A stretch of DNA of 64,000 nt from Lindgomyces ingoldianus (lineage: Eukaryota > Ascomycota > Dothideomycetes > Pleosporales > Lindgomycetaceae), in NCBI RefSeq assembly GCF_010093535.1, contig NW_022985190.1, forward strand, positions 88,698-152,697, in the 5' to 3' direction. Numbering within the stretch: the stretch's first letter is position 1; each line of letters opens with the position of its first letter. A program made the position numbers and the translations under genes. Of the stretch, positions 48,736 through 58,839 are shown piece by piece. The notes under the pieces are model-generated. The model worked only from the letters and a program-made list of their open reading frames with translations, ran no database searches and was not told the DNA's origin.

Positions 48736-51700
48736 TCACATTGGTGGTTCCGGCATCGGGTCGTCTTCGTCGGGGTACGGGTTCGGTTCGGATGGGTATC
48801 GGGCGTGGAATCGGGTTACCGCAGAGTTCTCTCGCAGGGCTTCTGCGGGTTCCCACGACAGTTCGTCGTATCCGGTCCATTTCGTAAGGTATTCGTAGGT
48901 ACGTTTCTTCTTGTTGAACCGGATCTGTTCGACGTCTTCCACGACGTATTCTAGTTCGTCGTTTATAATGACGGGTTCAGGTGGCGGGTTCAGCTGTCCA
49001 GGTAGATAGTCGGATTCGGGGGCTGCTCGGCGCAGCAACGATACGTGGAACACAGGGTGTATCTTCATGCTGTCAGGTAGGATCAATCGGTAAGCGTGCG
49101 ATGAGACCATATAGGCCACCGTAAAGGGGCCGAGGTTCTTCCAATCAAGTTTCTTTGATTGTCGGTTTGTTCGGATATTTCTGGCGTCCAGCCAGACCTT
49201 CTCGCCAGCTGCATACGCAGGGGCGGGGGTTCGGGATCGGTTCGCGTACTCTCGTTGAAGAGCTTGAGCCCATGTGAGCTCTTCACGAACGTATTCGGAT
49301 ATGTTTCGGATCTTGTCAATAAGTCTGTTCGCGTCTGTTACTTGTACAGATTGATAAGTCGGTCGGGGGGTATTCGAAGGTGGTTCGAATCCCATTCGGG
49401 GGTGGTATCCGTGGTTTGCTAAGAACGGGGATACTCGCGTCAATTCAGATGTTGTGTTATTGGCTTCGAACTGTGCCGTAGCCAACCATTTTACCCAGTC
49501 GTCCTGCTGGTAGTTTGTGTACGCTCGTAGGACTTGTTCCATTACAGCGTTCGCGTTCTCAGTCTGGCCGTCAGTCTCTGGGTGAAAAGCCGTAGATAGA
49601 TGGGGGACGATTCGGAGCTGTTTACAGAGTTCGTCCCAGAAGGCTGAGACAAACTGCGTACCTCTGTCTAATATGATCGTGTCAGGCAGGCCATGGTGAA
49701 CCCATACGTATCGGTAGAATAACTGGGCCATATCGGGGGCAGTTATGGAGGAACATGGTATTAGGTGTCAATACTTAGTCAAGCGATCGACAACTACCAT
49801 GATATTCGTGTACCCTTCGGATAGGGGTAGGTCTACGACGAAATCGATTGATATGTCTTTCCAAGCTCGTTCAGGGATCGGGAGCGGTTTAAGCAGGCCA
49901 TTGTACCTTTCTCGAGAGGCCTTTGCTTTACAGCAAGTATGGCAACATGATACGTATCGGCGTACAGTATGGAACATGCGGGGCCAGTAGTACTCTCTCT
50001 GTAGTAGGTCGAGAGTCTTTCCTCTGCCTGGGTGTCCTCCAACAGGCGAGTCGTGTACGATTCGGAGTAGTTTAATTCTCAGTTCGTCAGAATCAGGGAT
50101 TACGAGTCGGTTACGGTAATACAGCTTGCCATTTCGGTTTTCGCAGTCAGCTAGTGTTACCTTCTTTGACCGACCGGCGCCGTTTCGGAGCAGGTCTAAG
50201 GTTTCTTGGATAAATTCGTCGTTCGGATACTCGTCAGCAATAATCTGATCAATCGTCCGATCTGTTTCGTTCAGGTTGAGGTCCGAAAATAGCTCGGGTC
50301 GGAGCAGAGTTTGGTGTCGGGCCTTTCGCGCTTCTTCCTGAGCAGGGACGTCTTGGGATCGCCTTGTAAGGGCATCCGGTTTCCCTCCGTCTCGACCGGG
50401 ACGATAAGTAATCTTGAAATTGAAACGGGACAGGTATTCAGACCAACGGGCTTGTCGGTGGCTGAGTTGTTTCGTAGTTGCGAAGTACTGCAAGTTCTTG
50501 TGGTCAGATAGGACCCGTATCGGATGCGCTGCACCTTCCAGTTCGGGTCGCCATTGTTCAAAGCAGCGTACTATGGCGAGCAATTCCTTGTCGTAGATCT
50601 CATAATTGCCTTCTGCGGGACTCATTCTTTTCGAGAAGTATGCGATAGGCCTAATAGTCCCGTCCGGCTCAGTCTGGGAGAGAACTCCTGCTACTACGTA
50701 GTCTGAGGCATCGGCTTCTACGAGTATCGGTAGTTCGGGGTTGAAGTGGCGGAGTATCGGGGCTTCAGTAAAGGCTTTCTTCAGCTGGTCGAAGGACTGT
50801 TAGCAATTCAGGTCAAAGTCGAATCAGACCCCTTTCTTGGTGAGTGCAATCATAGGGCTTACTAGCTGCGAGAAGTTGTCAATAAATCGTCGGTAGAAGT
50901 TAGCAAATCCTACAAAGGCTCGAACGTCCTTCACGTCCTTTGGGTATTGCCAATCTAGCACAGTCTGAACCTTAACGGGGTCCATTCAGATGCCATCTGT
51001 AGAGATCACATATCCTAAATACGTGACCTTTGATTGGTGGAACTCGCATTTGTCTACGTCGAGTTGCAGACCTGCTTCTTCCATAGCCTTTAGCACCAGG
51101 CGTACATGCCGTTTGTGCTCCGAAAGGCTATCGCTGTAGATCAGAATATCGTCAATATACGCAGTGCAGAACACGTCTAGGTAGGGTCAGAGCAAGTCGT
51201 TTACAAAATGTTGAAAAGTACTAGGCGCGTTGGCTAAGCCGAAGGGCATCACCAGGTACTCAAATAGTCCGTATCAGGTCCAAAACGCTGTTAGCCACTC
51301 GTCGCCCTTTGCTATCCTTAGCTTGTTAAAGGCAGCAATAATATCTAACTTTGTAAAATACTTTGCTTTGCTTAGTCAGCTCAGGGTTTCCTGTAAGAGG
51401 GGAATCAGGTATCAGTTCTTAATAGTAACAGCGTTCAGTCCTCAGTAGTCAACGCAGAATCAGAGCCCACCCCCAGGTTTCTTTACAAATAGTACAGGTA
51501 ACGCCACTGGTGAGGAGCTAGCTCGAATAAACCCTTTCTCTAGGTTCTCGTCAAGGTATTTTCAGAGCACTTTCAATTTGTTTAGCGACATCCCATACAG
51601 TGGCCCATAACCAGGTTGTTTGCCAGGCTCAAGGGTTATCTGGTGATCGTACGGACGTCGTATCGGAAGCTTATCAGACTCGTCTCAGGAGAAGACATGC

Positions 51701-52560
51701 AACAGGTCGTAGTAGTCTCGAGGGACTATCGTCCTCAGGTCAGTGTGTTTTCGGGGAGCTAAAGCTCGGTCTATATCGGAAATCGTGACTGCGTAGATTT
51801 CGTGATCCGGTCGTCGAGCTAGGGTCACAAACGGGGCAGGTCCTATGTGGCAGATGTCCATCTGCTGTTCGAGTCCCGGTTCGTGTCCGAATTGGGTAGG
51901 TAGAGGTTCCTCAAAGGCTTCCTCTTCTTTAGGTTCAGGCAGTTGTTGAATCATTTTGCGTAGCCCATCTCAGTGAGAGGCCCAGCTTGTTAGCCTTGCT
52001 TAGGTAGTTCTTCTTCAGGTTATTAGGGAGTAGGTCTGGAGACCTTCCGTATCAAGTGCTATTCAGGTGTTGTTCAGATGTAAGCGTAAGCATACGTCTC
52101 AGCATCAGGAAGAGTTAAAGTTTAGAACTTGCTCTTAGTAATTAAAGGCAACCTTGTGCCAATACAGCCATGGTTGTCCTAGGATTAGGTCATGACGTCC
52201 CGTGTTTGTTACATAGAGTTTAATCTGCTCCTTGTGGTGTCAGTAGGTAATCGTAACAGTTGTGGTACAGGAGATAGAACCTCCTTCAAGTTGTTTTCCA
52301 TTAAATCCAGTCAGGTAAATCGTTCAGGTAAGCGGTGTCAATCAGAGATTCAGTTTGCGCGCCAGTTCTCTGTTAATGTAACCTATGCCGTTCGCTCCTA
52401 AGTCAATAAGAGCCCGTATCGGGGCCGATACAGTTCCTTGTCGTAAACATACAGGAATATTAACTTGGTACTTCCAGTCGTCAGTAGGGGACTTAGCCCA
52501 TAGGTCGGCAGAGATCTGGTGTCGAATCGGTCCCGGGGGGCGACTTAGCCCCGGGACGAG
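48736..52560 (-). pseudogene. pol of young Gypsy element: protease, RT, RNase H, integrase, chromodomain; interrupted by stops
   Basis: Protease has the DLGA active site (about 52412-52392) in a frame different from gag. Reverse transcriptase has YIDD at 51159-51148 and VMPFGLANAPSTFQ. RNase H starts VEADASDY (about 50730). Integrase has the HHCC zinc site (IVHDSPVGGHPG ... CCHTC) and catalytic residues in SIDFVVDLP, IILDRGTQF and HPETDGQTEN. The C-terminus is a chromodomain (YVVEDVEQI ... YLTKWTGYDELSWEP), ending at 48736. In RT through integrase the frame is kept and broken mostly by TGA where the family has Arg, for example after LTKY at 49768. The two longest open pieces are 50625-49768 and 49731-48736, separated by a single TGA. 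Confidence 0.92.
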
Positions 52561-52699
52561 CCTTTTTGCAGGCTCCCACTGCTATGGCTGCGGCTACGTC
52601 AAGAGTGGCGAGGGGGATCAGGGCTCAAATACAAGTCAGAGCCCTTGCGGGAACAAGATCAGGACGGCGAGGATCTTTGACGAGTACTAGCAGCGCTAC

Positions 52700-53705
52700 T
52701 CGCGCGGACTTAAGGAAGGGGAACGGAGCAGTTTCGGGAGATATGACCATGCTTGCCGCACTTGAAACATTGACCTTTCTTCCTGCGATCTTCACGCTCT
52801 CTGGAACCAACTGGAGCATAATTCGAATCAATTTCCATCGCGTTAGGGTCCTTATTCGCAACTGCGCTGGTTCGGGGGCGTATCGGGGCTTGTACGGGGA
52901 GGAACCTCATGTTATTATCGTAGGTAGCAATTAGGTTCGCATACGCGTTAAGGTCGTTCGGGAGGGGTTCTCCTACCATAGCGCGTTGCAGTTCAGTTGA
53001 GAGGGAGTTACGTAGGGCTGCGATTAGACCTATCTCATTCAGGCCTGTATCAGATGCGAGTCAGCGGAACTCAGCAAAGTGTGAGGTAAAGCTTTTCCTT
53101 CCTTGTCGTAGGGTGTTTAGGCGACTTAGGGCCGTTAACTCTTTGTTTAGGTCTCCGTAGGTTGCTTGCAGGAACGCCACAAATTAGTCTAGGTTAACAA
53201 TATCCTTATCCATCAGTGAGTCAATCAAGGCTGTTACGTCGCGGTCAAGTCGAGAGTGGGCATATAGTAACTGGGAGCGTTCAGAGGGGAATCAGTCTGC
53301 GTTTCCTTCAAGTTTGTATCGGAGCTTGCGTAGGAAGGAAGGTAGGTCTTTCCGTTTTCCGTTAAACAGCAGGGGATCAGGGAGTCGGTCAGATTTCATT
53401 ACCAGGTCAGAGGGGTTACAGGTCGTAGGCGGCGTTAGGCGGGAGGGAGTTAAGCCATCTCCAGACTTCTGGGTGGGCTTTAAGGCTGGTAAGTTCTCAG
53501 TTCCTACTACTATGACAGGAGTCAAGGCAGAAACAGACTGCTTAATAGCGCAAAGCTGTTCTTCAAAGTCCTTTCAAAGAGCTTCAAAGCTTACAACGTG
53601 GCGGCTTTCCTGTAGAGCAAGCGCTTCTTAGAAGGCTTCTTAGCTTGCTCTAATAGCTTAGAGTTGTGCAAGTACCAAGCTTATCAGATCAGATTCAGAG
53701 GCCAT
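52700..53705 (-). pseudogene. gag of young Gypsy element, interrupted by stops
   Basis: It starts ATG at 53705 (MASESDLISLVLAQL), 29 bp inside the 5' LTR boundary. The capsid region holds LPDPLLFNGKRKDLPSFLRK and LAQATYG-like sequence. The nucleocapsid zinc knuckle CFKCGKHGHISRNC (CX2CX4HX4C) lies at about 52770-52729. Stops (TAA, TGA) interrupt it at several points, densest near the start. The pattern CAA to TAA and CGA to TGA explains those I read. Confidence 0.88.
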
Positions 53706-53733
53706 TCTTGGCTAGGGTTTTGACACAACGTAA

Positions 53734-54051
53734 TGTCACGATTATGCACAAGTAAGGTTATAGAGCTTCGCGGAGGTCTAGTTCAATTACTACGTGAGGT
53801 ATCATGGTAGGTACAAGACGTTGTGTGAGGAACAGGAAAGTTCAGGAGGAAATTAGCAATTAAATACTCAGCTCAGAAGTCCAAGCGCTTCAGGTATGAA
53901 TCGAGCCTGTTCCGGGTTCAGTTAGTGTTGAGGCGGTTCGTGCTTAAGTTCATGTCCGTGTCGTGTCGTGTTCGTGTCGGACGTGCACCGATAATACTCC
54001 GGTACGCGTCCGATACGGTTATGTCTGGGATCCGGGGAGGATACCGTGACA
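53734..54051 (-). repeat. 5' LTR of young Gypsy element
   Basis: 318 bp, nearly identical to 48387-48704. The sequence just inside it on the minus strand is TTACGTTGTGTCAAAACC, identical in layout to the old copy; it does not start with the usual TGG of a tRNA-complementary primer site, so the primer is unclear. Confidence 0.95.
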
Positions 54052-55569
54052 CTACTAGTGCCTTAGCTGCTTTAGAGTGTGTAACTTTAATTAAAACTAA
54101 GTTAAAGCTATTCTAAAAAAGATTAACTTATATACACACTATAATAATTTAATTTATTTACATTTTAACTAACTTTAAATAAGCTGTTATAACTTTTATG
54201 TTTAAATTTTTTATAAACTTAGAGTTTATTAGGCGCTTAAAGAGTCTTATTATCTTTACAGTAGTCTAGACCTCTTTATATAGCAGCTTTAAATTAATAA
54301 TTTTATATAAATTAGTGTTCTTTATAAAAAAGTTAAACTGCTTAAATTTACTACTTAAAAGTTTAAGCTAAAGTATAATTTTTTTTTTTTTTTTACTTTT
54401 AGTTAGCTTTAACTTAGCTTTAGCTAGATCTATTTAATAAAGTAAAATAATTAGAGTTAGAGCAGGCAAGGCCTAACCTATGCTATATCTGTAATGTCTA
54501 TACTAGGAATATAGTAGCATAAACTGCTGCTAGAAAGGGTACAGTCTGCCTAGAGCAAACAGAGGTGCTTTATGTTAAGGCTACTAAGTGTTCTAGTACA
54601 GACCCTAAGCCTACAGATATTAACCCTAGGCCTGCAAATATAGACCTTGCAGTGGTAGATATAGTCTACAACTTAGCTAATAGGTAAATTGCTACTAATA
54701 TTCTCTATAGCTAGATATAAGTTAAATATAAGTAAAAGTAGGCTATAAAAAAATATTATTAGTCTAATTTTTTTTTAAGTTATATTAATTTAGATTAATC
54801 TAGATTTACTTATACTTTTACTATACTATTACTAGCTCTAATCTTAGCTGCCCTACAAGCTGTACAGTCTAGTCTAGCTAAAGGCGCGGGCGGGCACTGT
54901 CTAGTTTAGTCCTGCCTGTAATGCTATTAGACTTAGGTAAGACTGCGTGTCTTCTAGTTAGAACATATTAGGCATAAAAAGCAAAAAAGTAGGTCCTAAT
55001 AACATGTTATTTAATAAAGTAGGTTTATTATTATTTAGCGCCTTTATTTTTCTTAATTAGCCTTAGATTATAACATATGTAAGGTAAAACTTACTATTAC
55101 TATTAGCACTAGCCTTTTTAGCTAAGAGGTTTTAGCTTTTAGTTAGGCCTTTACCTTAAAAATTAATAATAACCTTAGTATTAATTTTTAGTAATAAAGG
55201 CTTATTATTAAGTTATAACTAGTTATTATTTAGTGTTATTATAGCATTATTAGATGTAATCTACTATGTTAGAAGTAAGTAAAGAGTGTTAGAGGCTGTT
55301 CTAATTAAATTTTAACCTAAAACATGCAGATAGAGTAAGATATATACCTATAGTGTCCTTAGCAGTTTAGGATTAGCTAGTAAGGTCGCACTGCCCTAGT
55401 TAGGTGGGTTGGTGGGCGTGGCAGGAGGAGATGTGAAGCTGGGTTGGTTAGATTGTTTATTGTGGCGGCCGTGCGCGTAAGCGAGCTGTTACGTAATCAT
55501 TCCTAATTAGGACTAGCCCCCTTCTTCCTGGAAAGGAAGGCTAATCTGCTCGTCCCACCTAAACAACAG

Positions 55570-56137
55570 ATATGAAGAAGCGGATGTGCGAGCTCCGAAT
55601 GGAGAAGACATCTGTCACTACGGCCCATATGGAGGTCCTGTCCCGCCGTCGTTCGTACCCCTCGATGACGTGGATCTTAATCCGATTGAGGCTCTACTGG
55701 CGTATAGGCTCCTAAATCCTTTCCTTGACTTTGTTGGAAGCCCGATAAAGAAGGCAATGAAGAGCCTCCTAGCAAAGCTGGGCCTGATAACGAATTCAGC
55801 ACCCGATGTTAGAAGTCAAGAGAGTACTGGAGGAGGGGTTATTGCGGCTGTTGCCAAGGCTATAACCCTGGCATTCTGTACCTTGCAGCTTGCTGCGGCT
55901 ATTGGGACGTTGGATGCTATCGATGGCTCCCAAACTCGACTGACTGTTATGACGATTTTCGCCCTGGTTTTCTCCTCGACCTGTAATTTCTTCGGAAAGG
56001 ACTCACTCCCAATCTATTCTCTAAACGCAGCGTAAGACTTCAAAATACATTCGAGTCGACGGGCGCTGATTCAAACTAGTTTCTTCCAGGCGATGATAAT
56101 TTTTGTCGGAACGAGTGACCACCGAGGTTCAAATTGA
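55570..56137 (+). pseudogene. DUF6594-like gene (paralogue 2), 3' half: exons 3-4, beyond transposon nest
   Basis: Exon 3 (55570-56031) and exon 4 (56080-56137) join across a GTAAGA...CTAG intron. The exon starts after AACAACAG with a branch-like GGCTAATC upstream, and its first base completes the phase-2 codon left open at 39692. The sequence YEEADVRAPNGEDICHYGPY aligns with KGTLAPNGCNVSFYGAIGD of paralogue 1. Three hydrophobic segments follow: AAVAKAITLAFCTLQLAAAI, LTVMTIFALVFSSTCNFF and FFQAMIIFVGTS, the last joined across the intron like YWAVMVVFIST in paralogue 1. Exons 1-4 sum to 924 nt (307 aa). No plausible own start codon precedes it: it begins mid-protein next to transposon DNA. Confidence 0.7.
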
Positions 56138-56863
56138 GGGTAAAGTCGTCGGGGTGTGTGAGAAGAAGAATGTAGCTCTTGTTCAATGCTCATTCGGTTC
56201 GCTTATCCCGTGTCGGCTTCCGTTGGCGTATCAAAGCATTTCCTAATCCGTTCAAGACAAAGTTGATGTAGAAAGCATTGTTCAATTTCTATTCCAAGTT
56301 CACGAACACCCTTGGCCGTCAGATTTTTCATCGATCGCTTCTCCAATTTCGCTATTCTTAGGTATATGCGAGAGACGCTAATATCGACTAAAGAAGAGTT
56401 AGTCATCTTTATAGGAATGCTAATGGCTGGACAGACAGAGTATTCGACCAACCTATATACACCCCTCGCTAGGCCATGTCCGTTCTTCTGACACTAGTCA
56501 GCAATTGTGCTCTGGTTCCGTTTCCACCTTGCGCGCACCCGCTGTTCCATATCTGGTACAAATAAGCTGATACAACAATAGATCTCTAGACGTAGGCAGT
56601 TAACTATCGAATCTGTCTCACCCCGCTGGTGGAGAGGATCTAAACATGCCGCCACACGTGATCGCCAAATTGGTCATAGCCCCGAAGAGCTCTCCTCTTG
56701 GAGTCGAAACATCCTCACCTCTACACTCCCGGATGGTCATCTATTCCCAGGATTCTGAGATACCTCGCAGAAATCTGCTGTCTGCTCGATCGTGCCATCG
56801 CTCGTGGCAATTCTCTGCGTTTAATCAGGAGTTTGCCTTTTGAGCCGTCTTCAACCTCGCGAC
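56138..56863. other. Intergenic; nothing recognised
   Basis: Normal composition with short ORFs on both strands and no recognisable motif. Confidence 0.45.
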
Positions 56864-57214
56864 ATGTCTCCGTGCAGAGTCACACTGTTTCCTCGCACGT
56901 CGGCTCTTGCAGGAGGTACGCTATGTGGAGCTTTTATAATTGTTGCCTATTGACTAATATTGGTGTCTCATTCTATAGGATCTAAGAGGAAAGACTCGAA
57001 AGAGGATGGTAAAGGCAAATCGTCTACTGGGCGCTCAGATGAGGTCTTAGAGAAAGACAAAGCAACGAAAGCCAAGGCTTGCAAGAACGAGGGGGACAAG
57101 AGGACAAAGAATAAGGGATTCATAATTTTAAAAATTTTCAAGGAGCGATCCGTTGTGGATGCCAGGGGTGTGGGCGATGAAAACATAGGCGGCTCAAGCG
57201 ACGCGGCCCTGTAA
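56864..57214 (+). CDS. Possible small lysine-rich protein, 95 aa, 2 exons
   Basis: Exon 1 (56864-56915, MSPCRVTLFPRTSALAG) and exon 2 (56979-57214) flank a 63-nt intron with GTACGC donor, branch-like TGACTAAT and TATAG acceptor; the joined frame is 288 nt. Exon 2 is strongly basic and charged (GSKRKDSKEDGKGKSSTGRS, then EKDKATKAKACKNEGDKRTK) and ends with a short hydrophobic stretch (GFIILKIFKE) and an acidic tail. No family is recognised. A Lys-rich composition would suit a nuclear or nucleic-acid-binding protein, but that is a guess, and the first exon is weakly supported. Confidence 0.35.
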
Positions 57215-58839
57215 ATAGCGTCCTCTGTTTCGCACCGCCAAATCCACAACAAACACCACCGACCACCATGACCACGCACCCAGCAGTACCGAACCATCGC
57301 AACAGGTCAGAGAAATGCTTCAAAGTTATTATTTTTGAGATTAGCGGCTGTGCATCGCTTTAGCAATCATTATCATGCAAGACCTATTGCCAACCCGCCA
57401 GCCTCCATGCATCGCCCTCATCACCCGCCGACGTTTGCGCGACGATACCTAAGTCAGATCGACTCTGCTGCCCACTGAAAGCACTGGAACCTTTCCTCTT
57501 CACACCTATCGCTGTGTTGGCCTTCGGGGGTTCAGGTCGTGATGTTGAATTTCTTTGAGAACCCTTCCTCCCGAGGCTATCATCAGGTGTCGCTACATCC
57601 TTTGATTTCTCGCAATGCAAAGCTAATTTCCAAATACTTATTGTGCCCCATAAACACAGGAATACGACCCCCATTGAAACCTCTCACAAGAAGTCCTCAC
57701 CCACCATTCCTAGTAGCGTCCCATACGTCTTCCAGCCGCACACGATCGAGACACCCACCACCCACTCAGGATATCCCATATCCGAACTTTTTGCCCATGC
57801 CCTGGTTGGGACAACTCTACCTTTGAGACCAGCCAACACGACTGCCGCTGTTCTCCCTGTTGCAACCCATCAAACTCACGGTGTTTGGAGCGCCCAAGTC
57901 TTGCATTGCTGCTAGAATCACACCACAAGGTTGGGATTTCGTTCTGAACGAGTCGGATCTGTAACACTGGTTGAGGGGCTCTTCATTAGAACAATCATTC
58001 TAGATCCTGTGTTGTTGGCTAAGATTTATACCGTCATGAGAAAAGGGGATATTGCGAGAATAGTGTCGCTGACACACTACTTTGCGGTGTGTCTACGGCA
58101 CTTTAGGAGCCGACTGTAGAAGGGAAGGAAAACATAAGAGGTTCTCGATTGTCTGGGCTCTGCGAATTATTATTAAGCCCCGCTGCGATGGTTGTATTGG
58201 GTGCAGCAACCGTGTAAGTGGTGGCAAGCGAATGATTGTGATGACGCTGTCGAGGCGACGTTGGTAGCGAGAAGCAGGGTCCAAGTGGCACGCTTCACCA
58301 CATGGCACCGATGGCATCGATGCAAGGGAAAAATATATATAGGACTGGAATTCATCTCTGAAACAAGCCCACTGATGTCATTGATGAATAGTCCAACCTG
58401 CAAAGCATGCACTCAGTCGTTTCCTAAGCACTCCCAACAGAGGCGAAGTTCATAGACGCGCGGCTCTTCGTCGCCAAATAGATCCTTCTGCAAATCCAAT
58501 CTTGGGTGCTCAAAGCTTGCCTCTCTTCCATTCCTTCTCCAATGACTGCGACCCCAGACCTGTAGTTTTGCCTGCCATTAGCAGCGCAAGTCAGACCGTG
58601 CATAAAGATGCAGTGTTGCCCTTGTAGCGCTCCTCCGACCCTAAGAATACCTGACGGAATGAGACCCTTGTTGGCCCTAAACCTAAATTTGCCAGCCGTT
58701 GAAAAACGAGGGGGCGTTAGCTAGCTGAGACTATCGTCTCAAAACACAACGCAGCATCTTGCCTAATCGTCAAAGGTTCTCTGACATCCTCTTTGCCAAA
58801 ATCTCTTGCGGGCTTGCGTCCCGCCGTCCCTGTCCAAAC
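57215..58839. other. Intergenic; one unassigned minus-strand open stretch
   Basis: The minus strand at about 57610-57384 is open and Ser/Lys-rich (KSKDVATPDDSLGRKGSQRN...), with a possible acceptor before it, but I could not build a gene. The remainder has only short overlapping ORFs. Confidence 0.4.

Larger units (their letters stand above)
48387..54051 (-). mobile_element. Ty3/Gypsy chromovirus, structurally complete young copy
   Basis: 5665 bp bounded by 318-bp LTRs that differ at only about three sites, with a perfect 5-bp target duplication CTACT (48382-48386 and 54052-54056). A polypurine tract adjoins the 3' LTR. Read on the minus strand the order is Gag, protease, reverse transcriptase, RNase H, integrase, chromodomain: the chromovirus branch of Ty3/Gypsy, whose chromodomain is thought to steer integration to heterochromatin. 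This fits its position inside an older transposon nest. Stops in gag and pol make it non-autonomous as read, but damage is light compared with the same-family relic at 6041-11704. Confidence 0.95.
39775..55380. mobile_element. Nest of RIPped transposon relics, about 15.6 kb, with a younger Gypsy insertion
   Basis: AT-rich, TpA-rich and stop-filled from about 39775 to 55380, with abrupt return to normal composition on both sides. Apart from the Gypsy element at 48387-54051, I could not assign the relic DNA (39775-48381 and 54057-55380) to a class: no protein motif survives by eye. It does not obviously align with the Copia-like relics in the first block. It contains the assembly gap. Confidence 0.75.

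Noticed and set aside
48578..48898. 106-codon plus-strand ORF over the 3' LTR and pol end
   Set aside because: It lies antisense to the chromodomain region and LTR, and its N-terminus recurs in the other LTR (53925) as a by-product of the repeat.
48736..52560. TGA might be recoded as arginine in the young Gypsy pol
   Set aside because: Other Arg codons including CGA are present in the same frame, TAA stops occur as well, and host genes use TGA as a terminator (USB1 ends with TGA). C-to-T mutation explains the pattern more simply.
39693..55569. Functional 15.9-kb intron in the split DUF6594-like gene
   Set aside because: Phase and splice signals match, but introns of this size are far outside the usual range for filamentous fungi; reported as a split gene rather than a working one.
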